Below, piece after piece: positions 1 through 11,440 of a stretch of 64,000 bases of DNA. Under the pieces are notes generated by a model, which was given only the letters and a program-made list of their open reading frames with translations, searched no databases and had not been told where the DNA came from. The DNA is from Panorpa germanica (taxonomy: Eukaryota > Arthropoda > Insecta > Mecoptera > Panorpidae). Where the stretch lies: positions 9,920,001-9,984,000 of the forward strand of contig OY783214.1 in NCBI GenBank assembly GCA_963678705.1. Direction: 5' to 3'. The translations under genes were made by a program, and so were the position numbers. Every line of letters starts with the position of its first letter. Positions within the stretch are counted from its first letter, which is position 1.

Positions 1-475
1 ATACAACCATGGGCGTCTCGGTACCGAAACTATACTAGAGGAAAGAATACTTTAAAAGGAATAAAGGGCAGAAAAGAGGCAGAGAGGAGTGAAGAAGACA
101 CGAAAATTTATCCAAAGAACAATGAGAGGCACAAAAGAATCTGGGAGAGTGGATTAGCTTCATACATAAAGGAAAAGGACAAAAGAGAATAGGCAATGAG
201 AAAAAGGGCAATATGTACTACGAAGAAATGGTATAGAAATTTCACTGAATGTGGAAGACACAAGAGGAGATGTTGGAACATAGAAGGAGAGAATGCTGAT
301 TTAAGATAGATAGTGAAAATAAGATAGAGGAATTGTTGAGAGGAGACAATAAAGGAAGGAGGCGGATGGCGAAGATACAGACAAGAAGGAATGAGAAAGA
401 GGAGAAGGATCGTAATAATGAGGAGTAGGGAGCAAGCAAAGATTGAAACACGGAACAAGAAAATATAAATTTTTA
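1..475 (+). mobile_element. Degenerate LINE 3' fragment (copy A)
   Basis: Purine-rich stretch that, read in broken plus-strand frames, gives the C-terminal tail of a non-LTR retrotransposon polyprotein. It shows RIGNEKKGNMYYE, then EEMLEH, then LLRGDNKGRRRMAKIQTRRN. The same order occurs in the better copy at 16605-17095 (RLGNEEKGNRYW, ETLEH, LLKRGSEGKRWMPKIEKRN), which is the zinc-knuckle-like tail found after reverse transcriptase in many insect LINEs. Several stops and frameshifts interrupt it, so it is a dead 5'-truncated copy, and its left part may continue outside the window. The long minus-strand open frames here are antisense shadows of the purine run. The LINE clade is not resolved. 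Confidence 0.55.
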
Positions 476-1449
476 TTTTGTTCTAGAATTTACTAAAGCG
501 TAATCACCCTCCCTGTTAAATTTTCTTCTGACGCCCATGAACGTATCTGCTTCGCTGTCATACTGGCCCAGGCTCTTCGTTTTATAATGTAAGTGATGTT
601 TGATTTTCCCCAATTTCGTCTTGTTAAATAAATATTAGTCTAACAGAAATATTCGCACGACTACATTCTGTTTGCCATGATGTTACAATATACATACGAA
701 CACACTACCCTCCTACAAGTATAAACACATATTAATGCCTGCACCACTGTTACCATACACTCTATCATATCATTGTCTATCTTGCCCTACTAACTTGTGC
801 ATGATTACAACGGAGTCAATGTCTTCAAATACGAATACATTAACTCGTTCTGTGTTAGTTAAGAGATGAAATTGACTATCAAGATATGCTGGTACTCTTA
901 CACTCCACTAAGCATGAAAAGCAACAGAATGGTTCAAGTACATTGAAAATGAAATGGAAATGGAAATGTAGCCTTAAACGTTATGCACGAGCAAAAGATG
1001 ACTCCAGTAAATTATCAGCCAAGTACAGTCATATATTTATAAAGGAAGTGTATCCGAGATAATAAGAGAAGCTGGATCCGGGACTTCGAGACTTGGAAAA
1101 TGGGATTCACGATGTTGACGCTAGCTCTGGGGCGCTGGGACGTGTGCATAATACTTAAAGAAAGAAATATCGAACGCTTTGTAAAGGAACTACTTAAGAA
1201 CTACAGTATTTATGTTTGTATGGATGTAATATACATGTATATTTATAATACTTCAGAGACATCATGTAACACTTAATCTAAGACAAGATGAAACATGAAA
1301 TGGAGATATTAAGAATACTACACAATACTTACACAGTTCAGTTGGACTGTACCGGAATATGTTGAGGTAATGATTTTTAGCTGCGCTTTCTATATAATTT
1401 CAAAATTTATTAAACTTGTATTTGTGTTATACGAGAGTGGTTTTATATT
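476..1449. other. AT-rich DNA, no gene seen
   Basis: The first 100-150 bases may be the 3' untranslated part of LINE copy A. CATGGGCGTC at 8-17 has an inverted partner GACGCCCATG at 530-539, but no other end feature supports it as a transposon terminus. The rest shows no coding or repeat signal I can support. Confidence 0.4.
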
Positions 1450-1452
1450 TAA

Positions 1453-1798
1453 GGCCGTTACCCCACGGGTCGACTGATTGCAAACCGATCTGGCCGAACC
1501 GAATCTCTGTTGTTAGTCAGAGAATGCAAGGTGTATACGAGTGAGAGAAAACACACGACACGAACGAAACTACACTGGTTTTGAGCACGTTTTGAGCGAC
1601 TATGTTTATCGACCGCTGGGCATGCTTGGTTGCATGCTTTTGATGGTGACATCATAAGCAGAGATGTGCACCAATACTATTCAAAAGTATTGAAATACAT
1701 ACATACAAATACGACACAATAAAATCCCCTATTATGCTATTGTTAAAATTTCTATAGAGTCTATAGTTTACAATCAATCGACTCGTGTGCGGAGGGTC
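1453..1798 (-). mobile_element. PIF/Harbinger-type MITE, copy 1 (346 bp)
   Basis: Non-autonomous DNA transposon. The ends form an imperfect inverted repeat of about 29 bp: the left end begins GGCCGTTACCCCACGGGTCG, and the right end read on the other strand begins GACCCTCCGCACACGAGTCG, matching at about 20 of 29 positions. Both ends abut the trinucleotide TAA (1450-1452 and 1799-1801), as expected for the 3 bp target duplication of PIF/Harbinger elements. A second copy lies in opposite orientation at 44573-44851 and also has TAA on both sides. There is no transposase inside. The 65-codon minus-strand open frame is not conserved in copy 2 and is not a gene. Family assignment is inferred from TIR and duplication length only. 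Confidence 0.68.
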
Positions 1799-1801
1799 TA
1801 A

Positions 1802-2602
1802 CTATACTGATACATAACTGTTTAGCGAGAATAATGATCGTTTTTACACTCTTGGGTGCTACACTCAAAAAGGGATAATTTTTCCAAAAACACCATTGCA
1901 TAAAATTGGTACATAGTGGCAGCACATTTACATAAGTTACAATTTTTAAAAACTTCAAATCCAATGCTACTGCACGTTAATTTTAAAGTAAAAATTTCAT
2001 AAGGTTAAACAGCATTAAAGAATAAATATAAATTGTATAATACACCTATATCTATTATGGCACATACTCGTACATAAGTAATATTATTAAAATGAAAATG
2101 AAACAATCTGACTATTCTTGCAATGTGTGCTGTACCATTGGTTTTTTAATTAAATGGGAGTTGAATAACTATCATCTGGAAGCTAATGAAGTAAAAGATA
2201 GTAGAAAATGTAGCGAGTTCCTAGAAAAACTGATTTTAAAAATATTCTGCTTTTAGAGGAACATTTTATTTTATTCAATGTGAGTTCCGCAATGGAGTAT
2301 AATTAAAAATCGTAATCAGTGATAAAATAAAATACATTTTACTATGGTACATGTAATAATCACGAATCTACATTCAGTGGAAATTTAAGAAATACTAATT
2401 AAAATACAAAAACTCGATGTCTCTCGATGTGAGATAATAAAATATTACATTTAAAAAGTCCACTAAAACACAAAGCATGAATATTACGTGATACCGTATG
2501 TAAAATTTTACTTAAACAAAAGACTATTGATGTGAATGATAATATTTCTTAATTATATATTTAAAATCTAATTTATTTTGCAACATATGTAAGAGATCAT
2601 CT
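1802..2602. other. AT-rich DNA, no gene seen
   Basis: Nothing recognisable apart from a weak match near 2490-2515 (TTTTACTTAAACAAAA) to the start of the R-A repeat described at 26155. Confidence 0.4.
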
Positions 2603-2715
2603 ATAAATTACGTCACCCAAATTTCGTGATTTTTTAGTCACTTCTTTCTCATTGTCACGGCTTGTTACATATTATAGACCTCCATACCCCTGTTGTGACG
2701 TCCCACATTTGAAAA
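2603..2715. repeat. ATTACGTCAC dispersed repeat, copy 1
   Basis: About 110 bp bounded by ATAAATTACGTCAC on the left and GTGACGTCCCACA on the right, so the ends are a short inverted repeat around TGACGT. Two more diverged copies with the same boundaries lie at 16487-16581 and 37782-37851. This looks like a small palindromic non-autonomous DNA element. This copy is the most diverged in its interior. Confidence 0.5.
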
Positions 2716-3265
2716 AAATCATTTTTTCTTTTTAAATCGAATTAGGGTAGATGTGATTTCACAAACTTATGAGTGTGTATATTTTAAAGTGAAAGAATAT
2801 TACTTCAAAATATACCTTAGAAAAGAATAGAATTAATAAGAGTATTCATAGTGCAAGAGTCTTATGCAAAGTATACATAAGGTTCATATTATTCGTTTCA
2901 ATCCACATAAGAGCGCTGAAAATTTAAAATCAGCTATATAATAAAGCCATTAGTCTAGCGAAGTAAATAGTAAATATATTGCGATGAATTTAATCAAAAA
3001 GATAAATGAACTTGTCTGCAAATAAGTACATACAAGCCAATTAAAGCTTGTCTCCGACAAAGCACGTTATTTAACAAGCTGCGCAAGTTAGGAATACCTA
3101 CATGCAAGACAGTCATTGTCCCCGAACTTAATCCAAAGAACAATGGGACTAAATGGCAACAGATAAAGTGCTCCTCTAACAAAATATAAGGCGATATATG
3201 TTGGTATCTGTGAGAGTCTTCTTCATGGTGTATAATCCTACTATAGTATTCTATATGTAATACAT
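2716..3265. other. AT-rich DNA, no gene seen
   Basis: Contains stop-free frames of about 60 codons on each strand near 2994-3182. In DNA this AT-rich such lengths are expected many times by chance, and neither translation resembles a family I know. Confidence 0.4.
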
Positions 3266-4025
3266 TACAAGGTGTTTCAAAATACAGATAGTTTTGAAAA
3301 TCATAATAATTGACTTTTATTTTTATTATATTTATCCTATATTATAATGTTCCAAGTGTATATATGTTTATGTGTTTACGCGATTCGTATGGTGGCTCGA
3401 AAACGCCTCTGCGCATTTTCTTTAAAATTGTCTATGTCGTAGAGAAAAAAATTAAGACTTTTGGCGTCCTCGAATTTTCCCCTGAACTTCCTAAAAACCG
3501 GAATTTTGGAAAAAAGAAAAAAAATTTCTTTACTTTTTACTCTATAAATATTAATTCGTAAAAGATAGAAAGTTGAAATTTGGCATGTGTATTACAATGT
3601 TTAATGCTAACATTTTTTGAAAATTAGATATTAAAAAATTGGAAAAGAGGGCGCGGTAGGAAACTTTTTTGCCGAGTGTAAAAATAGGGTTAGAAAGTTG
3701 AAATATTATATATAGGGGTAACTTTGGTATCTTATTTACAACCCGAAAAAAAGTTGGTCAAATAATGAACAAATTGGAAAAAATATTTTTTTTTAGTCAG
3801 TTTATATAAAAAATTATTTGTTTTTATATGTAAAATAAATATGGAACGAGTTTAATATTTCAATTTAAAAATGGAATTAAAATCTGTAACGAAATTTAAT
3901 TCACACACAAAGGACAGTCGTTTCTTGCGAAGGGAATAAACTTTAGTTTATGATATAATCTTCTAAAAAAAAGCATGAAAAATGAAATTAAATAAAGCGT
4001 AATACTAATTAAAATCCACCCTGTC
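3266..4025 (+). repeat. Long dispersed repeat (copy 1, plus orientation)
   Basis: A stretch from about 3310 to 3720 is clearly similar to the reverse complement of 49550-50010. Shared blocks include TTTACGCGATTCG, TTTGGCGTCCTCG, AAAGTTGAAATTTGGCATGT and GGTAGGAAACTTT. The outer limits are uncertain. ACAAGGTGTTTC at 3268 and CACCCTGTCT at 4018 could be degraded inverted ends of the ACAGGGTG type seen at 33750. No protein is encoded; the short AT-rich open frame at 3310-3561 falls inside the repeat and is not kept in the second copy. Confidence 0.6.
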
Positions 4026-5424
4026 TATTTAGATTTCATACTGTGTTACGCTTTTCTCATGGTTTTGGTACGAAAATGTTTGATGTTCCTGTATCCTCTA
4101 CATTATACATGCTGTGGTTAAATAGGGGCAGGGCAACACATGAGACGATGCCTGGTGGTCGTACCACCATCTAAAACAAATGAGCTTCGTTCTTTTATAA
4201 ATCTTTAAAGATGCTTGCTCTGTTGTATAATTCAGCGACTATCGCTAAGTTGTGTTTGTTACCACGAGATACATTTATCCTAGATATTTTATTTTCAACA
4301 GTAAATACGACTAGATATCATATACAGTGTGCAGTGTACTATATACTCGTATGTCAATATAGTGTACGAGTGAACATCAAAAGGGTTGTGTTTTCTCCAG
4401 GGCATTGTTATAGATAACTTTAAAATAGAGTGAATTAGATCTAGAAACAATATTCTTGCTAAACTTAAAACGTAGATACGATTGTAAGTAAAATAATCTA
4501 CTAATATTTTACTTATTAATTATGATAAGGAATTAAAACTATAATATTAACATAAAATATTATATTTAAATTACGTAATTAGAAAAGAAACCATACATAT
4601 CCCGCTAGACACAGTTACTAAGGGTTACTAATATTAAAAGGGTTATTTAACATAACAAAAGTTATCTTAGGACATAAATTTACGCTTTCTGGCGTTAATA
4701 ATGCTTCTTCTGTAAGATTATATAATGGTATATAATAACAACAATATTTTTAATGTACTTTGCATTTATTTAATGAATATGTAACAGAATTATGTTAAAT
4801 TTCGATGAAAAACAAAATGTAATAGTAGGAAAATTTCTTACATTAAATAATAAATTAGTTTGTATTTATAGGAAAACATCTATTTACGTAAAAATGTTAT
4901 AAAAATATAATGAATTTTGTAATTATTGAACTCATAAAATATATTTGTGCAATTGTATTCTTGTTTAATGTAGTAGACTTCTAATTCGGTTCTTATTGGA
5001 CGACGGACGTTGAGATAAATTGACATCAACTTCCTCTTAATAACCTGGGGGTTTTCTATGTTCTCAAATACAGTTTAGTAATGGAACTCTAAAGCACAGT
5101 AGCCAGTCTAATTGAAGAACCAACAACTTTATCCAAATGATTATGAAAACACCACACCAATTTATATTTTTGATACAAAAATAGAAACATATCAAAAATA
5201 TCCATTTAACATCGCATTTGTTAAAATAGATCAAAGAGAAGCCACTTTAAACGAGTTTGTATTTGAATTTTTTTGTTTTTCAGTTTTTCATTGATGTGAC
5301 ATATTAGTTGTACCTGATCTACATTCAAAACGCCCGCGGTTTATAAATCGGAAGTGGTAAACAAAAATCAACTAGTACGAGAGTGTCCAACACACAAGGT
5401 TCGAGCTTCGAGGTTGGGATTTGT
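4026..5424. other. AT-rich DNA, no gene seen
   Basis: No coding signal. A small perfect hairpin, TGGTGGT-CGT-ACCACCA, lies at 4153-4169. The open frames of 60-68 codons are at chance length. Confidence 0.4.
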
Positions 5425-5671
5425 CACATGACATGCGGTTAACCTTTTGTCACGTGATTCAGTTAATTACACTTCAGTTAACGAGACATGTTTGTTTGGA
5501 GTTATCGGCGTGGCATATAAACAGTGACGTACTATGAATGGTTCAGTTGGTACAACTGTATTAGTACCAAACTCTTTTAAATCTGTTATTGTATAGACCC
5601 AGTTACAAGTTTTTCACTGTTAATGGCTGGTACGTCACTGCATATGAAACAAGGAGCATGAGGATCACGTG
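5425..5671. promoter_or_regulatory. Cluster of three E-box motifs
   Basis: CACATG at 5425-5430 and CACGTG at 5451-5456 and 5666-5671, the two CACGTG sites in the contexts GTCACGTGAT and ATCACGTGAT. CACGTG is the classical core for bHLH factors such as Myc/Max, MITF or CLOCK relatives. A hAT MITE sits between the second and third sites. No gene or start site is visible nearby, so function is only a possibility. Confidence 0.2.
5522..5640. mobile_element. hAT-type MITE, 119 bp, with 8 bp target duplication
   Basis: Starts CAGTGACGTACTATGAATGG and ends CTGGTACGTCACTG, so the first 11 bases (CAGTGACGTAC) are a perfect terminal inverted repeat. CA..TG ends of the CAGTG type are typical of hAT elements. 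The flanks are CATATAAA (5514-5521) and CATATGAA (5641-5648), matching at 7 of 8 positions, which fits the 8 bp hAT target duplication. Too short to encode anything; it depended on a transposase elsewhere. Confidence 0.78.
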
Positions 5672-7428
5672 ATTATATTGATGTAACCACTTTTTTAGGT
5701 TATGAATTTGTTTATTATGGATTGCTATTTCAATTTATATATTTTCAAACCATTATTTCAGTTAATTGTACATGTAGTTTATTATTTGTAACTGATTTAT
5801 AAAAAATATCTAAATATTGTGTAGTATAATTTTTAGGTTATAATCATGACGACAGTTAGGAGAACTGGTTAGTTTTCGTTATTCTCACCAGATGGTAGTA
5901 GTTTACATAATGAATATAGCAATTTATATTTACTTATATTTACCTAATTGCTAATATGATTATCAAGTAACGGATACGTTTTAACATTACACCATTAATA
6001 GCTTAACTTTATTCAAAATAGTACGGACGTTCGAAAATGTTACAAAATAGGAACTTTATTCGCAAATTATACATAGAAGCTATACAATATTTAATATGCT
6101 AGCTCGTAATATCGTCCTAGCACTGCAAAGCTAAGTTTTTTAACTTCTCTTGAATAAGCAACTTCAGAGACAACGTATAAGGTACTACATTAAACCGAAT
6201 GTTTAAGGAAAATCTGTAATGATTCTCATAACTTGCGCTATGATCTTTGAAACATAGAGCTACGTTTCGAATTTGTATTCAATACTGCGACGTACTTTCA
6301 ATGCACATTTCACAGAGACGTACTGCATCTACTCTATTTAGTATTCTCCCGAACTGTCATCACAAGTGACTGCGGTCACGATTTAAATGCAAGAGTAATT
6401 CTAGCAGAGACATTATCAAACCTGCATTACTCACATATATGTATAATATATATCACATATACCTAAAAACAAATATGCTTCAGTGAAACTTTTAGGTTAG
6501 GTTAATTCATCTTTAAGAAGCAGAAAATATAGGTTCTGGTGAACCTTTAAAATGTTTTACAAAAAAATATAGAGCACAGTTGGTGAGTTTAGTGTTTCAA
6601 CTTGATTTGTTACCGTTTTTTGTTACAGTAGCTATAAATTTTGTTTTATAAAATAACTTCTTTATTACGGTAAAACTTAAAAAGTTTTGGGTGGTTAAAA
6701 CTATTCCCAGATGTTATTTATATCTACTTAAAGTGTGTAAAAAAAGAAAACTTTAAAACGTAGGTTTATTTAAATGTTTAAAACTTTTAATTTAAATTAT
6801 TCCACGGTTTTAAATTTTTAAATGTTTAAACTTTGATCGAGATGCAGGTCACTGTTACAGATATTTCAGACAGTCTTACTCAATACTTTGCCTTAATTAA
6901 AACTGTAAGCATTGCATAGGTTTGCCCAACCTTTTAATTACTAATAAATGTTTTATACGAATATAAATCATACTTCCAAACGATATACTCGTGCAATAAA
7001 ATATAATAATTCCGTGTTATGAACTTTATTATTGAATAACTATTAAACTATACGATAGTCTACTTCCAATAAAAGTATAATTAAAATATTTTACAGTTAT
7101 TAATATTTTTATGAAATCAAATATAAAAATCACAAACAGTGATCATAAATTTAGATTGAGTTTTTAAATCGTAACGATTTATCTGATGCAACAAAATAAA
7201 AGTAGAAAATATCTCAGAGCGAAGATACAAACCCGAGTTGCTGTAAAATGATTTGTTGGTTTTGACGTTATAAATAAGCTAACAAGATAACTGCAGCACT
7301 GACGGTTCAAAATATATATTGATCATAAATCAAAAACAAATTAAATATATTTCGTAAATAATATTCTCAACATAAATCAAACTTTCAGCAAAAATCGAAT
7401 GACATCACATGAAGTAGTTCAGATGAAA
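5672..7428. other. AT-rich DNA, no gene seen
   Basis: Two tandem TTAGG units occur at 6492-6504. TTAGG is the insect telomere unit, but two units are not a telomeric tract. Otherwise no feature that I can support. Confidence 0.4.
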
Positions 7429-7740
7429 TACAGGGTGTGTAATACATGATGCTCTATGAAATCAAAACGTTGTAAAGTGTCAATATTTTCGAGATATTTC
7501 TATTAGTTCAACCACTGAATATGTTTATAATTATTTCTGTTAATTTAGTTATTTATTTTATGTATTTCGGATTTACAAATTTAATCACTATTCCTTCTTA
7601 CGTTTCTAAGTAGTTTCACATTTGCTAGCTTCTCGCAATCTAATTCCAAGGTTCATTTTCTACAGAGTTTGTCTTGCACTGCAGTTTCGGGCTTGTTACT
7701 TTACTAAAAGCTAATAGAAGTGTTATATTGCGTAACATAT
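7429..7740. repeat. Possible repeat end (TA-CAGGGTGTGT) and dispersed-repeat match
   Basis: TACAGGGTGTGT at 7429-7440 resembles the TACAGGGTGTTA terminus of the MITE at 33750, but no matching opposite end was found. Bases 7608-7660 share a gapped similarity (TTTGCTAGCTT, CTAATTCCAAGGTT) with 34975-35030 and 60433-60475. Both signals are weak. Confidence 0.25.
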
Positions 7741-10295
7741 TCTATCTGTGCTCCCCACAACTAAATTAAACCATCTAGACCATTTAGCAAAGCAGAATAA
7801 GACATGGTCTTTAAATACTGTGAGGACCTTTCTACTTACACAATTATACTTTACCTACCGTTAATGCGGCACTGCATTTAACAAAAAATAAACAATTTTT
7901 ACAAATTCTTAAATCAATCTGCGTTTTAAATTTGACTTCATGAACCTTGGAAAAGTAATTGAAAAAAATTGTTTAAAAGTATAGATAGTGTGAATAAAGA
8001 CAGAATCTATCGTAATAAGCAAGAAGTCTTTGTTACAAGACAGGTTGGACAAGTCACACAAAAAGAAAGCAAAGAACATAGTCACTGATGTCGAATTGGA
8101 AAAATGAAGAAGCAACTCAAAAACAAAATATAAAGCACACATTATTTGCTTTTCTTTTTGAGTTCCTTTTGAGTTGAGCAAACGAAAAAATACATACAAC
8201 TTGCTTTTCCTCATATCCATTCATCAGTAAATGTGCACTGCGCATTCTCTTCCTGCTGCAAAAACTTCTTTTGTGTTGTATACCAAGTTTAAGTTACTTT
8301 TGTTGTCAGCGTTTTTAATATTGATATTTAAGTCAATTGAAAAGTTGGAACACTGTATATATTGAAATAGATCAAATAAAATTGGCTCGTGTACTGAATG
8401 CATCGCATCTACAACACAAGATTGAACTTAATTAGAATATCTTAACTAAAGTGGGAATTAATATGATACACACGAGAGTGTGAGAAAACTATCTTGCAAG
8501 TTAGATAAAGTAAGAATAATATCCTTACAAAGTGCAAAAAGTAACAAAGTTTAAATAATAAATAATTGATTATTTTACAACACTATTACGGTAGATTAAT
8601 TCCATTAAATAAGAATTAAATACGGTAGCTAAAACGTGAGAATAAGTCAACTTAAATACTTCCTCGAGTTTAAAGTTTCTACTGGAAAATGAGCAAAGAG
8701 CTTGGAGAATATCTCCTTATGGTTGGTTATACATTTCAAAAGTTTCTCTAAGTTTATTTAAATTTATTAAAACTTTAATTTATGCAATAATATTCATGTT
8801 GAATTTTAGACGGTATTCTTCGTAGATTCACATTCTATGATAAATATATGTGAATTTATGTTTCTATTTTGAACCAAAGGTCTCATTTAGATCAAAGTAT
8901 TAAAACAAAGAAATGGTAATGGGTTGTGGTCGTGGTACATAGATGGCATTAGTGGGTACTGGGTACCCAGAGGAAGATTTACAACGTACAATTCCATAGA
9001 ATTAAAATATCATGTTTATTTAAACTTACTGTTTTTAACTCTGAGTAATATTTATGAGTTCAAAAGAGTACGTCATTTATACAAATATATTATATTTGCA
9101 GGGGCGTAATAAGGGAAAAGGCGCTAATCTTGTGCAGAATTATTAAAAGGAAAACTTAAGATTTAGTTCGTCGACAAATTTACAACGTTCTAATCAATTT
9201 TAGACAACATCGGCCGAGTAAACAATTTGGTGAAATGTAGCTCACTTTCATTGTAGCTCGCATCAACTTTCTCGTCGCTTGGATTTTGGAAGATGAAGTG
9301 TTTTTGCCAAATGGTTCGTCAGTCAATAACAGTGACGTTTTCTATGAACGACTGTGAGAAACTGAGCTCTGTCATCACAAATATTCACAGCTTTTAATAA
9401 ATATAATTTCGAATAGACTCAAAATTGTTTACGGTGGGTAATCCAAAAAACTGTTACAGATATAGTTACTTAAGGTACAGACCATATGAACGAAGGTGTT
9501 GTTTTAATCTTTCTACGACACAGTAACATAATAAATTAAAACAAAGCTTTATTGCAAGAATGTCTTTACAGCTGTAATGTCATAATAATAATGTAAAACT
9601 CAGTTAAAATAATTAAAATATGTTTCGTTTTAAAACCAACGTGAATACGTTATAAATATATGAATGTTACAAGTACTATACATGGATTTCTATAATCCTA
9701 TACTTCTATTAAATATTATTATATACAAGTCAGTTTAAAACCTTTGTAGTCAGTCTAGACTTTAGACGAAGTTTTGCTAAACTTTTTGCGAAAATACAAT
9801 GAAAACCATAGTAACAAGCATTCTGCCTATAGTGGTGGTAAAATAAGAGTAAGAAGGGATGAGGATTTTCAGACTCGGATTTATAATTCAGAAGCTGTAT
9901 TTGACAAGATTATTAAAATAACACTAGCTTACTTAATCTGTGTAAAAACGATATGTTTATGTTATATAATAAATGTTATAAGATTTTTACTAAGGTAAAC
10001 AAAAAGTTTAACACAGTTATGTACATTTCGTACAAGTTTATTTACATATATATTTTCTCATAGTTACAAGATTGTTACTTAGTGTAACTTTCAATATGAG
10101 TTTAATATTAATATAAACCGTTTAGCCTATCCAGGTAGATAATAAAGCTCAAAATTAGCTTGTGGCAAGCTTGTGATCAAGTCTGAAAGTTTTACTGCTA
10201 CACAATTTTCTACCTGTGTATTGAGCTTCTAAGAAATAAAATGAACAATGCTTATGAGGTTATTTATTTGAAAAGTATTTAAAATATAAAAAAGT
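7741..10295. other. AT-rich DNA, no gene seen
   Basis: Contains a perfect 12 bp palindrome, CTGGGTACCCAG, near 8957, and open frames of up to 103 codons (7909-8220, minus) that are rich in Phe, Leu and Ser as expected for translated AT-rich noise. No domain recognised. Confidence 0.4.
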
Positions 10296-10441
10296 ATTGA
10301 CGCCAGATTACTCTGTCTTCGGGTTAGATCCTCGGATCATATAATCATAAGCTGATTAGGCAATGAAATAGCCATGTCTAAGTGTGATCGTCGGTGATAG
10401 AACTCAGCATCGGAAATAGGCCGATGGTAAATAAATTAAAG
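10296..10441 (+). mobile_element. SINE fragment, tRNA-derived family
   Basis: Matches the reference copy at 26285-26553. It has the tRNA-related head with a degraded B box (GGGTTAGATCC), then the shared tail GTCGGTGATAGAACTCAGCA, TCGGAAATAGGCCGATG and an A-rich end. The middle of the SINE is shortened by deletion. No target duplication is obvious. Confidence 0.72.
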
Positions 10442-11179
10442 TAAATCTAAACTACTTAATGTTACCCAGAGCTCCGATTTGAGTAATCTCCTAGGCAAAC
10501 AGATGGTTTCCCTTTAAATTGTAAGAAAAAAACTCTGTATCTAGATGGTTCTCGAGGATAAACAGCAGACGGTGAAATACGTTATGTAGAATTGTTGTAG
10601 GAATGTTGTCTATTGTCTCACCAACTAACGACAGCAATGGCGGCATTTGGCGCGTAGCTGTTCGCCAACAAACTAAACACGAGTCGTTGTCTGCAGCTTT
10701 GTAGATACTCTGGAATGGCTAATGGTGAAATTAACAGGCATTGGGAGATGGGAACAGTACATATTACTGGAATATGTGTCTACTTTAATGATACAAACAC
10801 AATATATTGAACAGTTTAGTTACATAGATTGTAGTAGAAACTGTTTGAACCCAGCGGGAAAGCGCAAATTTAGATTAAGGATAAAGCAAATATAGTAGGA
10901 AACTAAATATGTGTTTTATTTTTTGAGCGCTATATCGTCCGAGTCTTTAGTGTCTTTGCGTGAATATTTTTGCAATCACCAATAACATTTGTATTTATTA
11001 TTGTAGAATTGCGAGGTAATAACGATGGCCAACACCATTTCAACTTTGCAGCATCATTAAACGTAAGCGTAACACCCCGGATAATTTATACATAATATTA
11101 ATTTAAAGCTATTATTTATTACAGTATTAGATAATGTTAAGATTTCTGACCGAAACAACTAAACCACTAAGGACCGTTT
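10442..11179. other. AT-rich DNA with a slightly GC-richer patch
   Basis: 10600-10760 is less AT-rich and contains AATGGCGGCATTTGGCGC, resembling a YY1-type ATGGCGGC core. No open frame of note and no recognised repeat. Confidence 0.3.
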
Positions 11180-11400
11180 AATAACACTCTGGGAAAACAC
11201 ACCGCTAGATAACGGGCCGTGCAATTCGGGTGGAATGTATCTGGACCATGACCACGTGATCAACCTGCTTCTGATATCAGCCATACCGGACCGCTCATCA
11301 ATCATTCCATTCTTCTACCGAGTTTTATTCAAACCCGCGCCGTGTCGTTTTGTTCGAATATGTTCGCAGTATGGTGGCTGCCATTTTGAAACATGTGAGT
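11180..11400 (+). promoter_or_regulatory. GC-richer patch; speculative first exon or promoter
   Basis: About 220 bp that is visibly richer in G+C than its surroundings. It holds a 66-codon open frame of no recognised family and ends in ATGGTGGCTGCCATTTTGAA, followed by ACAT and then GTGAGT. GTGGCTGCCATTTTG resembles a YY1 promoter motif, and GTGAGT at 11395 is a strong splice-donor sequence, so an 8-codon first coding exon (11371-11394) is conceivable. No downstream exon can be assigned. This may equally be an unrecognised repeat. Confidence 0.15.
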
Positions 11401-11440
11401 CATTAAACAGATTAATTATCCCGTTTTTTAGATAAAAAAT

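Noticed and set aside
108-458. 116-codon minus-strand frame that looks like a membrane protein
   Set aside because: It is the antisense of a purine-rich LINE relic; the Leu/Phe/Ser-rich translation follows from the base composition.
6492-6504. TTAGGTTAGG telomere-like units
   Set aside because: Only two units; a telomeric or interstitial telomeric tract would need many more.
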